Below, one piece after another: positions 14,012-21,374 of a stretch of DNA of 30,162 nt. Position 1 is the first letter of the stretch. Every line of letters starts with the position of its first letter. Source of the stretch: Anaerolineae bacterium (lineage in GTDB: Bacteria; Chloroflexota; Anaerolineae; 4572-78; J111); the NCBI GenBank assembly GCA_023382535.1, contig JAHDWA010000093.1, positions 1 through 30,162 on the forward strand, given 5' to 3'. The translations under genes were made by a program, and so were the position numbers. The notes under the pieces are model-generated. The model searched no databases. It was not told where the DNA came from and worked only from the letters and a program-made list of their open reading frames with translations.

Positions 14012-16126
14012 ATGTCGTCGAGACTGGCAGATCGTCTCACTTTAGCGCGTCATCGCCGGTTTGCGGGCCGGGAAGCTGAACGGGCGCTGTTTAAAGCGGC
14101 GCTCGCCGCCACCGACTTGCCCTTCTGCATTTTATACATCTTTGGCCCCGGCGGGGTGGGCAAGACCTCTCTGCTGACCGAATTTGCCTATCTCTGCGAT
14201 GAAGCAAACATCCCCTCGCTGCGGCTCGATGCCCGCAATATCGAGCCAGCTCCCGAATCTTTCCTAACAGCCCTGCAGACGGCGCTGGGCTTGACTCCGT
14301 CCGAGCCGCCTCTCCAGCACATGGCCGGCTGGCCCCAACGCTACGTCATCTTGATTGACACCTATGAAAAGCTGGCTCCGCTGGACCCCTGGCTGCGCGA
14401 GGTATTTTTGCCGCAGTTGCCCGAGGACGTGTTGATCGTCCTGGCCGGCCAATACCCGCCCGCACCGGCCTGGTCCGCCGACTCGGGCTGGCAGAGCCTG
14501 GTCCGCGGGCTGCCGCTGCGCAACTTTAGCCCCGAAGAGAGCCGGGCTTATCTCACCAAACGAGACATTCCGCCGGAACAGCATCAGGCTATTCTAAACT
14601 TTACCTACGGCCACCCCCTGGCCCTGTCGCTGGTGGCCGATGTTTTTGCCCAACGCGGCGGTGCTCTGGGAACGTTCAAACCGGAGGTGGCCCCGGATGT
14701 CATTAAGGTTCTGTTGGAGCAGTTGGTGCAAAAGGTTCCCGGTCCAGCCCACCGGGCTGCCCTGGAAGCCTGCGCCCTGGTCCACCTGACGACCGAGGCG
14801 CTGCTGGCGGCCATGCTGGCCATGCCCGATGCCCATGAACTGTTCGAGTGGCTACGCGGCCTGTCCTGCATCGAATCCGGCCCGACCGGACTCTTTCCCC
14901 ACGACCTGGCCCGTGAAACCCTCCTGGCCGATTTGCGCTGGCGCAACCCCGATTGGTATGCCCAACTACACCATCGCGCCCGGACCTATTACGCCAACCG
15001 CTTACAGCAGGCCAGCAGCCAGGAGCAGCAAGCTATTCTGGTTGAATACCTGTACCTGCACCGTGACAATCCGGTGGTGCGGCCCTTTTTTATCCAACTC
15101 CAGGCCCAGTGGTCGGAGCAGGCCGGTCTGATTACCGATATTGCTCGTGACCCTGACTGGCCCGTTCTGCTGGAGATGGTGCGGCAGCACGAAGGCGCAG
15201 CGTCGGCGCAACTGGCGGCACATTGGTTCGCCCGCCAGCCACAGAATGTTCTTGTTTTACGCGACCCCCAACAACAAGCGGCCGGTCTGTTGATGTTGTT
15301 AGCCCTCAACCGCGCCAGCCCCGAAGATTTACAGCTTGATCCGGCCACGCAAGCTGCCTGGCAGTACTTGCAGCGCCACGCCCCACTGCGGCCCGGCGAG
15401 AGCGCTACTCTCTTCCGCTTCTGGATGGCCAGCGACACCTACCAGGCGGTCTCGACCGGGCAAAGCCATGTTTTCATTACGATGGTCCAACATTATCTCA
15501 CCACGCCCGGCCTGGCTTTTACCTTTTTGCCCTGCCGTGAGCCTGATTTCTGGCTGCCCATCTTTGGTTATGCCGACCTAGCCCGCCTGATGGAGGCGGA
15601 TTTTGAAGTAGGCGGGCAGCGCTACGGTGTTTATGGCCATGATTGGCGGGCCGTGCCCCCCATTGCCTGGCTGGACTTGCTGGCCCAGCGAGAAATTGCG
15701 ACCACGCCGCAACCTCCCGCTCCCCCGGTCAGGCCCTCCCTGGTGGTTTTGAGCCAGCCCGAATTTGAAGAGGCAGTGCGTCATCTTTTACGCGATTTTC
15801 GGGCAATTCGCTCCGATACACTGCGCTATAACCCGCTGCTCTGGTCGCGGCTGGTGGCCGAGCAGGTCAGCGCCAACGCCGACGAAACCAAGCGCGTCAC
15901 CGTTTTGCAGGCAGCGGTTAAAGAGGCCGCCGAAAAGTTACACGAGTCGCCCCGCCAGCGTAAATTCTACGATGCGCTGCAACATACCTACTTTCAGCCC
16001 GCTCCCACTCAAGAACAGGCCGCCGAATTGTTGGATTTACCTTTCAGCACCTATCGCCGCCACTTAAAAACCGGCATGGAGCAACTGACCCAGATCTTGT
16101 GGCAGCGTGAGATTGGCGGACTATAA
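14012..16126 (+). CDS. STAND-like ATPase with C-terminal sigma-region-4-like helices
   Basis: This 704-residue cytosolic protein begins with a short RFAGREAERALF lead. Walker A is GPGGVGKT (45-52) and Walker B is YVILIDTYEKL (111-121). The segment LPLRNFSPEESRAYL resembles the sensor region of AAA-type STAND/NACHT ATPases. A long helical middle follows (about 200-600), then a C-terminal domain whose last 45 residues (QEQAAELLDLPFSTYRRHLK onward) read like a sigma-70 region 4 or LuxR-type DNA-recognition helix. Such proteins are usually signal-responsive switches or transcription regulators. No fused kinase, TPR or nuclease is visible. GGGGGGTGAAGAGG precedes the ATG. The SnoaL-like array begins after its 3' end, so control of that array is a hypothesis. 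Confidence 0.78.
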   Translation: MSSRLADRLTLARHRRFAGREAERALFKAALAATDLPFCILYIFGPGGVGKTSLLTEFAYLCDEANIPSLRLDARNIEPAPESFLTALQTALGLTPSEPPLQHMAGWPQRYVILIDTYEKLAPLDPWLREVFLPQLPEDVLIVLAGQYPPAPAWSADSGWQSLVRGLPLRNFSPEESRAYLTKRDIPPEQHQAILNFTYGHPLALSLVADVFAQRGGALGTFKPEVAPDVIKVLLEQLVQKVPGPAHRAALEACALVHLTTEALLAAMLAMPDAHELFEWLRGLSCIESGPTGLFPHDLARETLLADLRWRNPDWYAQLHHRARTYYANRLQQASSQEQQAILVEYLYLHRDNPVVRPFFIQLQAQWSEQAGLITDIARDPDWPVLLEMVRQHEGAASAQLAAHWFARQPQNVLVLRDPQQQAAGLLMLLALNRASPEDLQLDPATQAAWQYLQRHAPLRPGESATLFRFWMASDTYQAVSTGQSHVFITMVQHYLTTPGLAFTFLPCREPDFWLPIFGYADLARLMEADFEVGGQRYGVYGHDWRAVPPIAWLDLLAQREIATTPQPPAPPVRPSLVVLSQPEFEEAVRHLLRDFRAIRSDTLRYNPLLWSRLVAEQVSANADETKRVTVLQAAVKEAAEKLHESPRQRKFYDALQHTYFQPAPTQEQAAELLDLPFSTYRRHLKTGMEQLTQILWQREIGGL

Positions 16127-16131
16127 AAGCA

Positions 16132-16182
16132 GAAGGCTAAGGCTGAGGGATCAAACGACAGTCTTAGCCTTCGCCTCAGCCT
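16132..16182 (+). repeat. Interleaved double inverted repeat after the ATPase gene
   Basis: GAAGGCTAAG (16132-16141) pairs with 16163-16172, and AGGCTGAGG (16140-16148) pairs with 16174-16182. The left arms overlap by two bases and the order is A-B-A'-B', so the stems are pseudoknotted or mutually exclusive. It starts five bases after the stop codon. The arrangement is the same as at 9969-10042, with unrelated sequence. Confidence 0.6.
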
Positions 16183-16186
16183 CTTC

Positions 16187-16233
16187 CCAAAATGAGCAAA
16201 AAGTGAGCACTTTTTGGTCTGGAAACTGAACAG
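16187..16233. repeat. 47-bp palindromic repeat, copy 1
   Basis: It matches 22079-22125 at 43 of 47 positions, including 27 identical bases in a row (16191-16217). The core is the perfect palindrome CAAAAAGTG-ag-CACTTTTTG (16197-16216). Copy 1 is intergenic. Confidence 0.85.
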
Positions 16234-16246
16234 CGGATTGAGTTAG

Positions 16247-16278
16247 ACTACGGCTAACAATTGTTAGCCGTAGTTTTT
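16247..16278 (+). terminator. Intrinsic terminator or attenuator in the leader of the first SnoaL-like gene
   Basis: The 28 bases at 16247-16274 form a perfect palindrome (ACTACGGCTAACAA and its complement) followed by four T. It ends only four bases before the GGAG of the next gene, leaving no room for a promoter in between. It therefore either stops ATPase read-through or lies in the transcribed leader of the SnoaL-like gene. Confidence 0.75.
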
Positions 16279-16295
16279 ATTTGGAGAGCCGGATT

Positions 16296-16712
16296 ATGTC
16301 TCAAGAAACCACCCGCCTGGTCACAGATTTACTTGATGCCTGGAATAGCCATGACCTGGATCGGATTGTCTCGTTTTATGCGCCGGAGTATGAGGGCATA
16401 GATGTTGCCTTTGCCGCCCCGCGACGCGGGCGGGAGGATATTCGCCAGACAATGGCCCTCTACCTGCAAACCTTCCCCGATTTGCACATTACCCAAGAGT
16501 CACTCGTCGTCCAGGATAACCGGGCTGCCCTGGCCTGGATTGGCTGGGGCACCCACCAGGGCCGCCTGATGAATATTCCCCCTACCGGCCGGGAGGTCAA
16601 GATACGTGGGACGACCTTTTTTACCATCCACGGTGGTCAGATTACCCACAGCCTGTTCGTTTGGGATGTAGCCGGGGCGCTGCGGGCCATCGGCCTGCTG
16701 CCGGAGTTATAA
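16296..16712 (+). CDS. SnoaL-like (NTF2-fold) ester cyclase-family protein 1
   Basis: The frame opens at a TTG (16281) but the ATG at 16296 has GGAG at good distance, giving 138 residues. A long first helix (TTRLVTDLLDAWNSHDLDRI) and FYAPEYEGID lead into LQTFPDLHITQESLVVQDNR. WGTHQGRLMNIPPTGREVKI and a final beta-strand with GGQITHSLFVWD follow. This is the SnoaL/NTF2-like cone, a small homodimeric or tetrameric pocket that cyclises or binds polyketide-like and other hydrophobic ligands. It is the most divergent of the six paralogues: it lacks the MS.EQNK start and the QQLG..PAPGQ tail of the others, ending instead in RAIGLLPEL. Confidence 0.85.
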   Translation: MSQETTRLVTDLLDAWNSHDLDRIVSFYAPEYEGIDVAFAAPRRGREDIRQTMALYLQTFPDLHITQESLVVQDNRAALAWIGWGTHQGRLMNIPPTGREVKIRGTTFFTIHGGQITHSLFVWDVAGALRAIGLLPEL

Positions 16713-16771
16713 ACCTGTTATCCTGGTGAGCATCATCTATAAAACAATTTAATTAAAACAGGAGGTTAATC

Positions 16772-17062
16772 ATGTTTGTCGTACGTGATGTGTTTCAGGC
16801 CAAGTATGGCCGGGGGAATGAGCTGGTTGCCCTGTTGAAGGAAACTTTTCCCGGATTGGGGCAGGACCGCACCTATCGGATTCTGACCGATGCCAGCGGC
16901 CCTTTCTTCACGGTTGTCACCGAACTCGAGGTAGCCAGCCTGACCGAATGGGAGCAACTATTGGCCGACGCGTTTGCTATGCCGGAGTTTGGCGAGTGGT
17001 TCAACCGCATGCTGCCGCTGGTCGAATCGGGGCGGCGCGAGTTTTATCATCTTGAGAGCTAA
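16772..17062 (+). CDS. Dimeric alpha/beta-barrel protein, NIPSNAP-like
   Basis: The 96-residue protein reads MFVVRDVFQAKYGRGNELVA, then FFTVVTELEVASLTEWEQLL and FGEWFNRMLPLVESGRREFY, a ferredoxin-like beta-alpha-beta unit of the dimeric alpha/beta-barrel superfamily. The pattern is nearest to NIPSNAP or ABM-type proteins, which pair to make a small ligand pocket or a cofactor-free oxygenase. Catalytic residues are not evident. A perfect AGGAGGT precedes the ATG. It lies between two SnoaL-like genes and next to a second barrel protein, a mixture reminiscent of polyketide tailoring gene sets. Confidence 0.72.
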   Translation: MFVVRDVFQAKYGRGNELVALLKETFPGLGQDRTYRILTDASGPFFTVVTELEVASLTEWEQLLADAFAMPEFGEWFNRMLPLVESGRREFYHLES

Positions 17063-17123
17063 AGCAGGGTATAGCCTTCCCAATTTTTATTCAATTTATT
17101 GCAAGACAGGAGAAAAACCAATT

Positions 17124-17417
17124 ATGTTTGCCAGAGTAACTGTGACCCAAATGAAACTTGACCGGCTCGACGACGCTATCAAGCTTTTTGCCGAGAGTGT
17201 TATCCCGGCGGCCAAGGCCCAGAAAGGCTTTAAGGATATGTATCTCCTCACCGACCAGACCACCGGCAAGGGTCTCGCCATCGGTTTTTGGGAGAGCGAA
17301 GCGGACGCCGATGCCAATGAAAAGAGCGGTTATTATCAGGAGCAGGTCGGCAAGTTCAAAGATCTCTTCGCCGGGCCGCCCGCGCGCCAAGGCTATGAAG
17401 TAAGTGTTCAAAGTTAA
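17124..17417 (+). CDS. Antibiotic biosynthesis monooxygenase (ABM)-like dimeric barrel protein
   Basis: From the ATG at 17124 this is 97 residues; the frame is open upstream only because it overlaps the previous gene in another frame. MFARVTVTQMKLDRLDDAIK, an AKAQKGFKDMYLLTD turn and GLAIGFWESEADADANEKSG are the standard ABM/stress-responsive A/B barrel elements: a beta-strand, a helix, then the W-x-S/D-x-x-A motif. ABM proteins are homodimers; some oxidise aromatic polyketides without cofactor, while others degrade heme or bind small ligands. Activity is not deducible here. AGGAG lies 12 bases upstream. The next SnoaL-like gene begins 27 bases downstream. Confidence 0.8.
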   Translation: MFARVTVTQMKLDRLDDAIKLFAESVIPAAKAQKGFKDMYLLTDQTTGKGLAIGFWESEADADANEKSGYYQEQVGKFKDLFAGPPARQGYEVSVQS

Positions 17418-17444
17418 ACCCAATTAAGCAAAGGAGAATGACCC

Positions 17445-17867
17445 ATGCCAATTGAAAATAAAGCCGTTGCTCGCCAGTTTCTGGAGGGCTTCAACAGTAG
17501 TAATTTAGCCATAGCCGCTGAATTCATCGCTGCCAGCTTTACCAATCACGACCCCGGCACGCCTCCCCTTCCCGCCGGGCCGGAAGGCTATAAGCAGCTC
17601 GTCGGCATGTACCGTGGCATTTACCCTGATCTTCAGATGAGCGTGGATGACCTGATCGGCGAAGGCGATAAAGTGGTCTGCCGCTGGACGGCTCGCGGCA
17701 CCAACACCGGCCCGTTGATGGGCATGCCCGCCACCGGCAAGCAGGCCACCGTGACCGGTATCAGCATCCTGACCATCATCAATGGCAAGGTAACTGAACA
17801 GCGGGCCAATTGGGACACGTTGGGAATGCTGCAACAACTGGGAGTGGTTCCCACGCCGGGGCAGTAG
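17445..17867 (+). CDS. SnoaL-like ester cyclase-family protein 2
   Basis: The 140-residue protein opens MPIENKAVARQFLEGFNSSN, the array's shared first helix. FTNHDPGTPPLPAGPEGYKQ, YPDLQMSVDDLIGEGDKVVC and MGMPATGKQATVTGISILTI follow; the PDL and G.PATGK..TVTG.. words are diagnostic of the ester cyclase branch. The tail reads LQQLGVVPTPGQ. A conserved His-Asp in NHDP points into the ligand cavity in family members. AAAGGAG precedes the ATG. It follows the ABM-like gene closely, and a 131-base gap separates it from the next membrane-protein gene. Confidence 0.9.
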   Translation: MPIENKAVARQFLEGFNSSNLAIAAEFIAASFTNHDPGTPPLPAGPEGYKQLVGMYRGIYPDLQMSVDDLIGEGDKVVCRWTARGTNTGPLMGMPATGKQATVTGISILTIINGKVTEQRANWDTLGMLQQLGVVPTPGQ

Positions 17868-17998
17868 ATGTATGGCTAATAATCAGTGAGCAGTCAATGC
17901 TATTTAGCGTCTTATTAGAGGGGACCATAAAGCCAAGTTTTACGGTTGGTTTCCTGAAAGGTAAATTCTGACAAAGTAGCTGAAGGAGATTAATAAAA

Positions 17999-18484
17999 AT
18001 GACAACGCAAAGTCACCCTATGGGAGAGGGCAAGCAGTTAAAAACGCGAACCAAAGTCATTATCACGACCCTAGCCTTTGCAGTGCTGGCTTTTCTGGCC
18101 AGTCCCTCTGGGCCGTTGGGCGGATTTTGGGCGCCACCCCCTGACTTCCCGGTCCCTTCTGGCATCCAGACTCCACTATTCATGATCCTGGGCGTGCTTG
18201 AAGCGGTTCTTTTTGGTCTGGGCGCATCTTTCTTGATCTTCGGTTACCCGGTAGTTAAGGCGATAGCGCCTACTTCCTGGGGTTTGACCATAGCTGCCTA
18301 CTTATCAATTGCTTGGCTGCTCATTAGCTGGTGGCCCCACGACAGCTTGCATATTCACAGCGGCATGGCCCTGAACGCGCTCCTAGCTATTGAATATGGC
18401 TTCCATGTCACACTCATGGCGGCAGGGGTCATCCTGGCCTATTTCTTCCTCACAATCCTGGGCCAGCGGGTCAAAGTTGTTTAA
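17999..18484 (+). CDS. Four-pass membrane protein of unknown function
   Basis: The 161-residue protein is strongly hydrophobic, with likely helices at about 19-37, 58-84, 93-111 and 132-156. Between the first two is a Pro-rich loop (GFWAPPPDFPVPSGIQTPLF), and after the third SWWPHDSLHIHSGMALNALL carries three His and an Asp that could face the membrane surface. I do not recognise a family. The length and the WxPH.x.H pattern suggest a small four-helix protein of the DoxX or cytochrome-like size class, without any haem-binding proof. GAAGGAG lies before the ATG. Another SnoaL-like gene starts 29 bases later. Confidence 0.7.
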   Translation: MTTQSHPMGEGKQLKTRTKVIITTLAFAVLAFLASPSGPLGGFWAPPPDFPVPSGIQTPLFMILGVLEAVLFGLGASFLIFGYPVVKAIAPTSWGLTIAAYLSIAWLLISWWPHDSLHIHSGMALNALLAIEYGFHVTLMAAGVILAYFFLTILGQRVKVV

Positions 18485-18513
18485 CTTCACAGTTAATTTG
18501 GAGGAGACCTACA

Positions 18514-18939
18514 ATGTCAACCGAACAAAACAAAGCTCTTGTCCGGCGTGGGTTTGAAGAGGGCATAAACCAGCGCAAACTTGACTACTTTGATCAAGGC
18601 CTCGCTCCCACCTATGTTAATCATAATATGCCTGCCCCTGGTCCTGGCCCCGCAGGGCTTAAACAAGTGCTGGCTATGTTTATCAACGCTTTTCCTGATA
18701 TGCAAATCACGGTTGAAGATGCGATTGCCGAAGGGGATAAGGTAGCAACACGTGGTACGTGGCGCGGCACCCACAAGGGCGATTTTATGGGTATCCCAGC
18801 GACCGGGAAATCGGTTAGCGTTACCTACAGCGATATCTGGCGCTTCGAAAATGGTAAGGCGGTGGAAAACTGGGTGCAGATGGACATGCTGGGCTTGATG
18901 CAGCAGCTTGGGGTTGCGCCCGCGCCAGGACAGGGATAA
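18514..18939 (+). CDS. SnoaL-like ester cyclase-family protein 3
   Basis: The 141-residue NTF2-fold protein begins MSTEQNKALVRRGFEEGINQ. It contains YVNHNMPAPGPGPAGLKQVL, FPDMQITVEDAIAEGDKVAT, GTWRGTHKGDFMGIPATGKS and a terminal LMQQLGVAPAPGQG. The NH histidine, the GTH and the following G.PATGK turn line the expected pocket. Its closest array relatives by eye are proteins 4 and 5: all three share the MS.E.NK start, the RGTH or RATH word and the QQLG tail. GGAGGAG is placed well before the ATG. It is in series with the four-pass membrane protein and probably co-transcribed. Confidence 0.9.
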   Translation: MSTEQNKALVRRGFEEGINQRKLDYFDQGLAPTYVNHNMPAPGPGPAGLKQVLAMFINAFPDMQITVEDAIAEGDKVATRGTWRGTHKGDFMGIPATGKSVSVTYSDIWRFENGKAVENWVQMDMLGLMQQLGVAPAPGQG

Positions 18940-19015
18940 TCGTCTGCAATAGGCAGGCCAGAAAACCCGCTTCCCCCTTTATTTTCAATACAAATAGGAG
19001 AAAGGGCAATATTCA

Positions 19016-19447
19016 ATGTCTATAGAAGAAAATAAGATGATTGCACGCCGTTTTAATGAAGCGATCCAAAGTTACTGGCGTGACGGCAGCTTCGACCCCT
19101 TGGAGGCTCTTGTTGCGCCTGACTTCGTCCATCATGGCCCCGGCTTACCGCCTGACATGGCCGGTCTGAAGCAGATGCTGCCGGCCTTCCGTACTGCTTT
19201 TCCTGATCTGGAAATTACAATTGAGGAAATAATTGTCGAAGGGGACAAGGTTTTTGACCGGGCCACCTGGCGCGCGACCCATCAAGACGAGTTAATGGGC
19301 ATTCCGCCTACCGGCAAGCAGGTGACGGTCCAGGAAATGCACATCGCCCGCATCGCCGACGGCAAGGTGGTAGAACGTTGGTTCCAGTGGGACGCATTGG
19401 GCTTGATGCAGCAGCTTGGCGCTGCGCCCGCACCAGGACAGGGTTGA
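19016..19447 (+). CDS. SnoaL-like ester cyclase-family protein 4
   Basis: The 143-residue protein starts MSIEENKMIARRFNEAIQSY and continues VHHGPGLPPDMAGLKQMLPA, FPDLEITIEEIIVEGDKVFD, ATHQDELMGIPPTGKQVTVQ and a LMQQLGAAPAPGQG tail. A few extra residues (WRDGSFDP) lengthen the loop after helix 1. Two adjacent histidines (VHHGPG) replace the usual NH.. motif, a possible difference in ligand chemistry. AGGAGAAAGGG lies upstream of the ATG. It lies 76 bases after protein 3 and 26 bases before protein 5, consistent with tandem duplication followed by divergence. Confidence 0.9.
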   Translation: MSIEENKMIARRFNEAIQSYWRDGSFDPLEALVAPDFVHHGPGLPPDMAGLKQMLPAFRTAFPDLEITIEEIIVEGDKVFDRATWRATHQDELMGIPPTGKQVTVQEMHIARIADGKVVERWFQWDALGLMQQLGAAPAPGQG

Positions 19448-19473
19448 AACAGGATTTGAAAGGAGATAGAACT

Positions 19474-19899
19474 ATGTCCACTGAACAAAATAAAGCAGTA
19501 GCACGGCGTTTCTTCGAATTGTACAATCAGGGAGAGATAGAGACTATTGGCCAAGAGTTATTATCCCCTAACATCGTCGTTCATTTTTCAGGTATGCCCG
19601 GGCCAATGAATTTGGAGGACTATCGGCAGCTTGGCCTGATGTTCCGGGCGGCCTTCCCGGACTTGCAGGATACGGTTGCAGATCAAGTCGCGGAGGGAGA
19701 GAAGGTGGTGACCCGTATAATCTCTCGCGGAACACACCAGGGTGAACTAATGGGCATCCCTCCAACGGGCAAGCAGATTACTGTGACCGGTATCGCCATT
19801 GACCGGATTACCGAGGGGAGGATTGTCGAACGATGGGCTCAAGCTGATCAATTGGGTATCCTGCAACAACTCGGCGTTATTTCTGCCCCCGGGCAGTAA
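19474..19899 (+). CDS. SnoaL-like ester cyclase-family protein 5
   Basis: The ATG at 19474, with AAGGAGAT upstream, gives 141 residues. The longer frame from 19378 runs back through the previous gene and is rejected. It opens MSTEQNKAVARRFFELYNQG, then VVHFSGMPGPMNLEDYRQLG, FPDLQDTVADQVAEGEKVVT, RGTHQGELMGIPPTGKQITV and a tail ILQQLGVISAPGQ. The catalytic-side VVHF replaces the NH or HH of its neighbours. The remnant at 22619 resembles this gene most at its QADQLGILQQLG segment. A 107-base gap with nothing recognised follows before the acetyltransferase. Confidence 0.9.
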   Translation: MSTEQNKAVARRFFELYNQGEIETIGQELLSPNIVVHFSGMPGPMNLEDYRQLGLMFRAAFPDLQDTVADQVAEGEKVVTRIISRGTHQGELMGIPPTGKQITVTGIAIDRITEGRIVERWAQADQLGILQQLGVISAPGQ

Positions 19900-20006
19900 A
19901 TTCGGTACGGAACAGGGTATGTCTAGAAAACAACGGCATTACTACGGCCGGACTGTTACTTTCTTAAGACCACACTTAAGGCTCAAGCCCAGAGAGGTAA
20001 AGCTCT

Positions 20007-20891
20007 ATGAACGCTGAAACTATGCTTACCAATCCTTCCCAAGCCGAACTTGCCGCCGCGATCGAAGAAAACCTGTTCGACCTGTTCCGGGCCATGACGG
20101 TTCTGCCCGGCAGTGAAATTGAAGAAAACGACAAGCTGAGCCGCCACCTGGCTTTTCCCTCGAACCCGATGTTCAAAGGCGTCTGGCGCACCCGCCTGGC
20201 CGCCCACAAAGCGGATGAGGCAATTGACGAAACCCTGGCCTGGTTCAAGAGTCGCCGCGCCCCGTTCCTGTTCTGGTGGACCGGACCGGGCACCACCCCC
20301 GAGGACTTGGGGGAACGGCTGGCCGCCCGCGGCTTGATTTCAATGGAAGGGCAAATGCAAGAACTGGCGCCGGGCATCAAATCAACCGCATGGGGTGCGC
20401 CGGGGATGGTCGCCAATCTGCAAGATATGAACGAAGCAGCCCTCACCCAGGTGCCGCCTGGCTTCACCATCGAAAAAGTGCGAAATGAGGCTGTGCTGGA
20501 AGATTTCAAGCGGGTCTTTGTGGAGAGCTACGAAATCCCCGCATGGGCCGGGCAAGCCTGGGTAGACGCCACCCGGCAGCTCGGTATTGGCCGCACCCCC
20601 TGGCAGATGTATGTCGGCTATTTAGACGGCCAGCCAGCGGCGACGACCATGCTTTTCAATGGAGGAGGTGTGGCCAGCGTGTACGCCGTGGGGACTGTGC
20701 CAGCAGCGCGAGGCCAGGGCATCGGCGGAGCCATCACCCTTAAGCCGCTGCTCGAAGCGCGGGACGTAGGGGGCTATCGCTACGCGGTGCTGTTTGCCAC
20801 CGAGATGGGCATCCGTACCTACCAGCGCATTGGCTTTCGCCTGTGCGATGCCAGGATCAACCGCTATTTATGGCGTAATGAGGAATTGTAG
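20007..20891 (+). CDS. GNAT family N-acetyltransferase
   Basis: The 294-residue protein is longer than a single GNAT domain. The first 150 residues are a degenerate GNAT-like half (FWWTGPGTTPEDLGERLAAR) and the C-terminal half is a canonical domain. Its acetyl-CoA motif A reads SVYAVGTVPAARGQGIGGAI, with the R/Q-x-x-G-x-G/A pyrophosphate loop, followed by FATEMGIRTYQRIGFRLCDA as motif B. The substrate is unknown. It has GAGAGG upstream of the ATG and is separated from the SRPBCC gene by only eight bases, so those two are coupled. Confidence 0.88.
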   Translation: MNAETMLTNPSQAELAAAIEENLFDLFRAMTVLPGSEIEENDKLSRHLAFPSNPMFKGVWRTRLAAHKADEAIDETLAWFKSRRAPFLFWWTGPGTTPEDLGERLAARGLISMEGQMQELAPGIKSTAWGAPGMVANLQDMNEAALTQVPPGFTIEKVRNEAVLEDFKRVFVESYEIPAWAGQAWVDATRQLGIGRTPWQMYVGYLDGQPAATTMLFNGGGVASVYAVGTVPAARGQGIGGAITLKPLLEARDVGGYRYAVLFATEMGIRTYQRIGFRLCDARINRYLWRNEEL

Positions 20892-20899
20892 GAGCGAAC

Positions 20900-21367
20900 A
20901 TGGCTCAAGTTACCAATACCGTCCAAATCAATGGCCCTCTTGAACCGGTCTTCGACCTGGTAACTACCACCCGCTTCTGGCCGCAGTGGCACCCGGCCAC
21001 AACCGGCGTTGGAGGCGTGACTGAACGGCCGGTGCTGCTGGGTGACAAGATACGCGAGCGGGCCGTGATTGGTCGGCAGACGTATGAAGGCAACTGGACA
21101 GTAGTCGAGCATGTTCGCCCGGCGCAGGTGGCGCTTCTAATGGAAAGCGGGCGCATAAAAATTACCTACTCCTTTCAAGCAATGGGACCAGCCACCGAGT
21201 TCAAGCGCGAGCTAGAGTTTTACCCCGAAGATTTCAGCGCCAGCGTGTCCGACCCAAGCTTATTGGAAAAGCTGATGCACCAGCAATCCGAGCAGGCTTT
21301 ACAAAAACTAAAAAGCTTGATTGAGGGAGTTTTACAACAAGAAGCCCAGTTGGAGATTGGAGATTAA
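20900..21367 (+). CDS. SRPBCC (START/Bet v1-fold) polyketide cyclase-like protein
   Basis: The 155-residue protein begins with a beta-strand typical of the fold, MAQVTNTVQINGPLEPVFDL, then VTTTRFWPQWHPATTGVGGV, with the W-P-x-W helix-turn characteristic of SRPBCC proteins. The domain continues through GDKIRERAVIGRQTYEGNWT and ITYSFQAMGPATEFKRELEF to a long C-terminal helix (EKLMHQQSEQALQKLKSLIE) that closes the cavity. These proteins bind hydrophobic ligands; some are aromatase/cyclases. The association with the SnoaL-like array is suggestive, but no polyketide synthase is present. GGAG precedes the ATG. Confidence 0.82.
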   Translation: MAQVTNTVQINGPLEPVFDLVTTTRFWPQWHPATTGVGGVTERPVLLGDKIRERAVIGRQTYEGNWTVVEHVRPAQVALLMESGRIKITYSFQAMGPATEFKRELEFYPEDFSASVSDPSLLEKLMHQQSEQALQKLKSLIEGVLQQEAQLEIGD

Positions 21368-21374
21368 CCTGACT

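Noticed and set aside
16127..16295. Riboswitch between the ATPase and the first SnoaL-like gene
   Set aside because: The stems are repeat-like and do not match any riboswitch consensus I know; the terminator hairpin is kept as a possible attenuator only.
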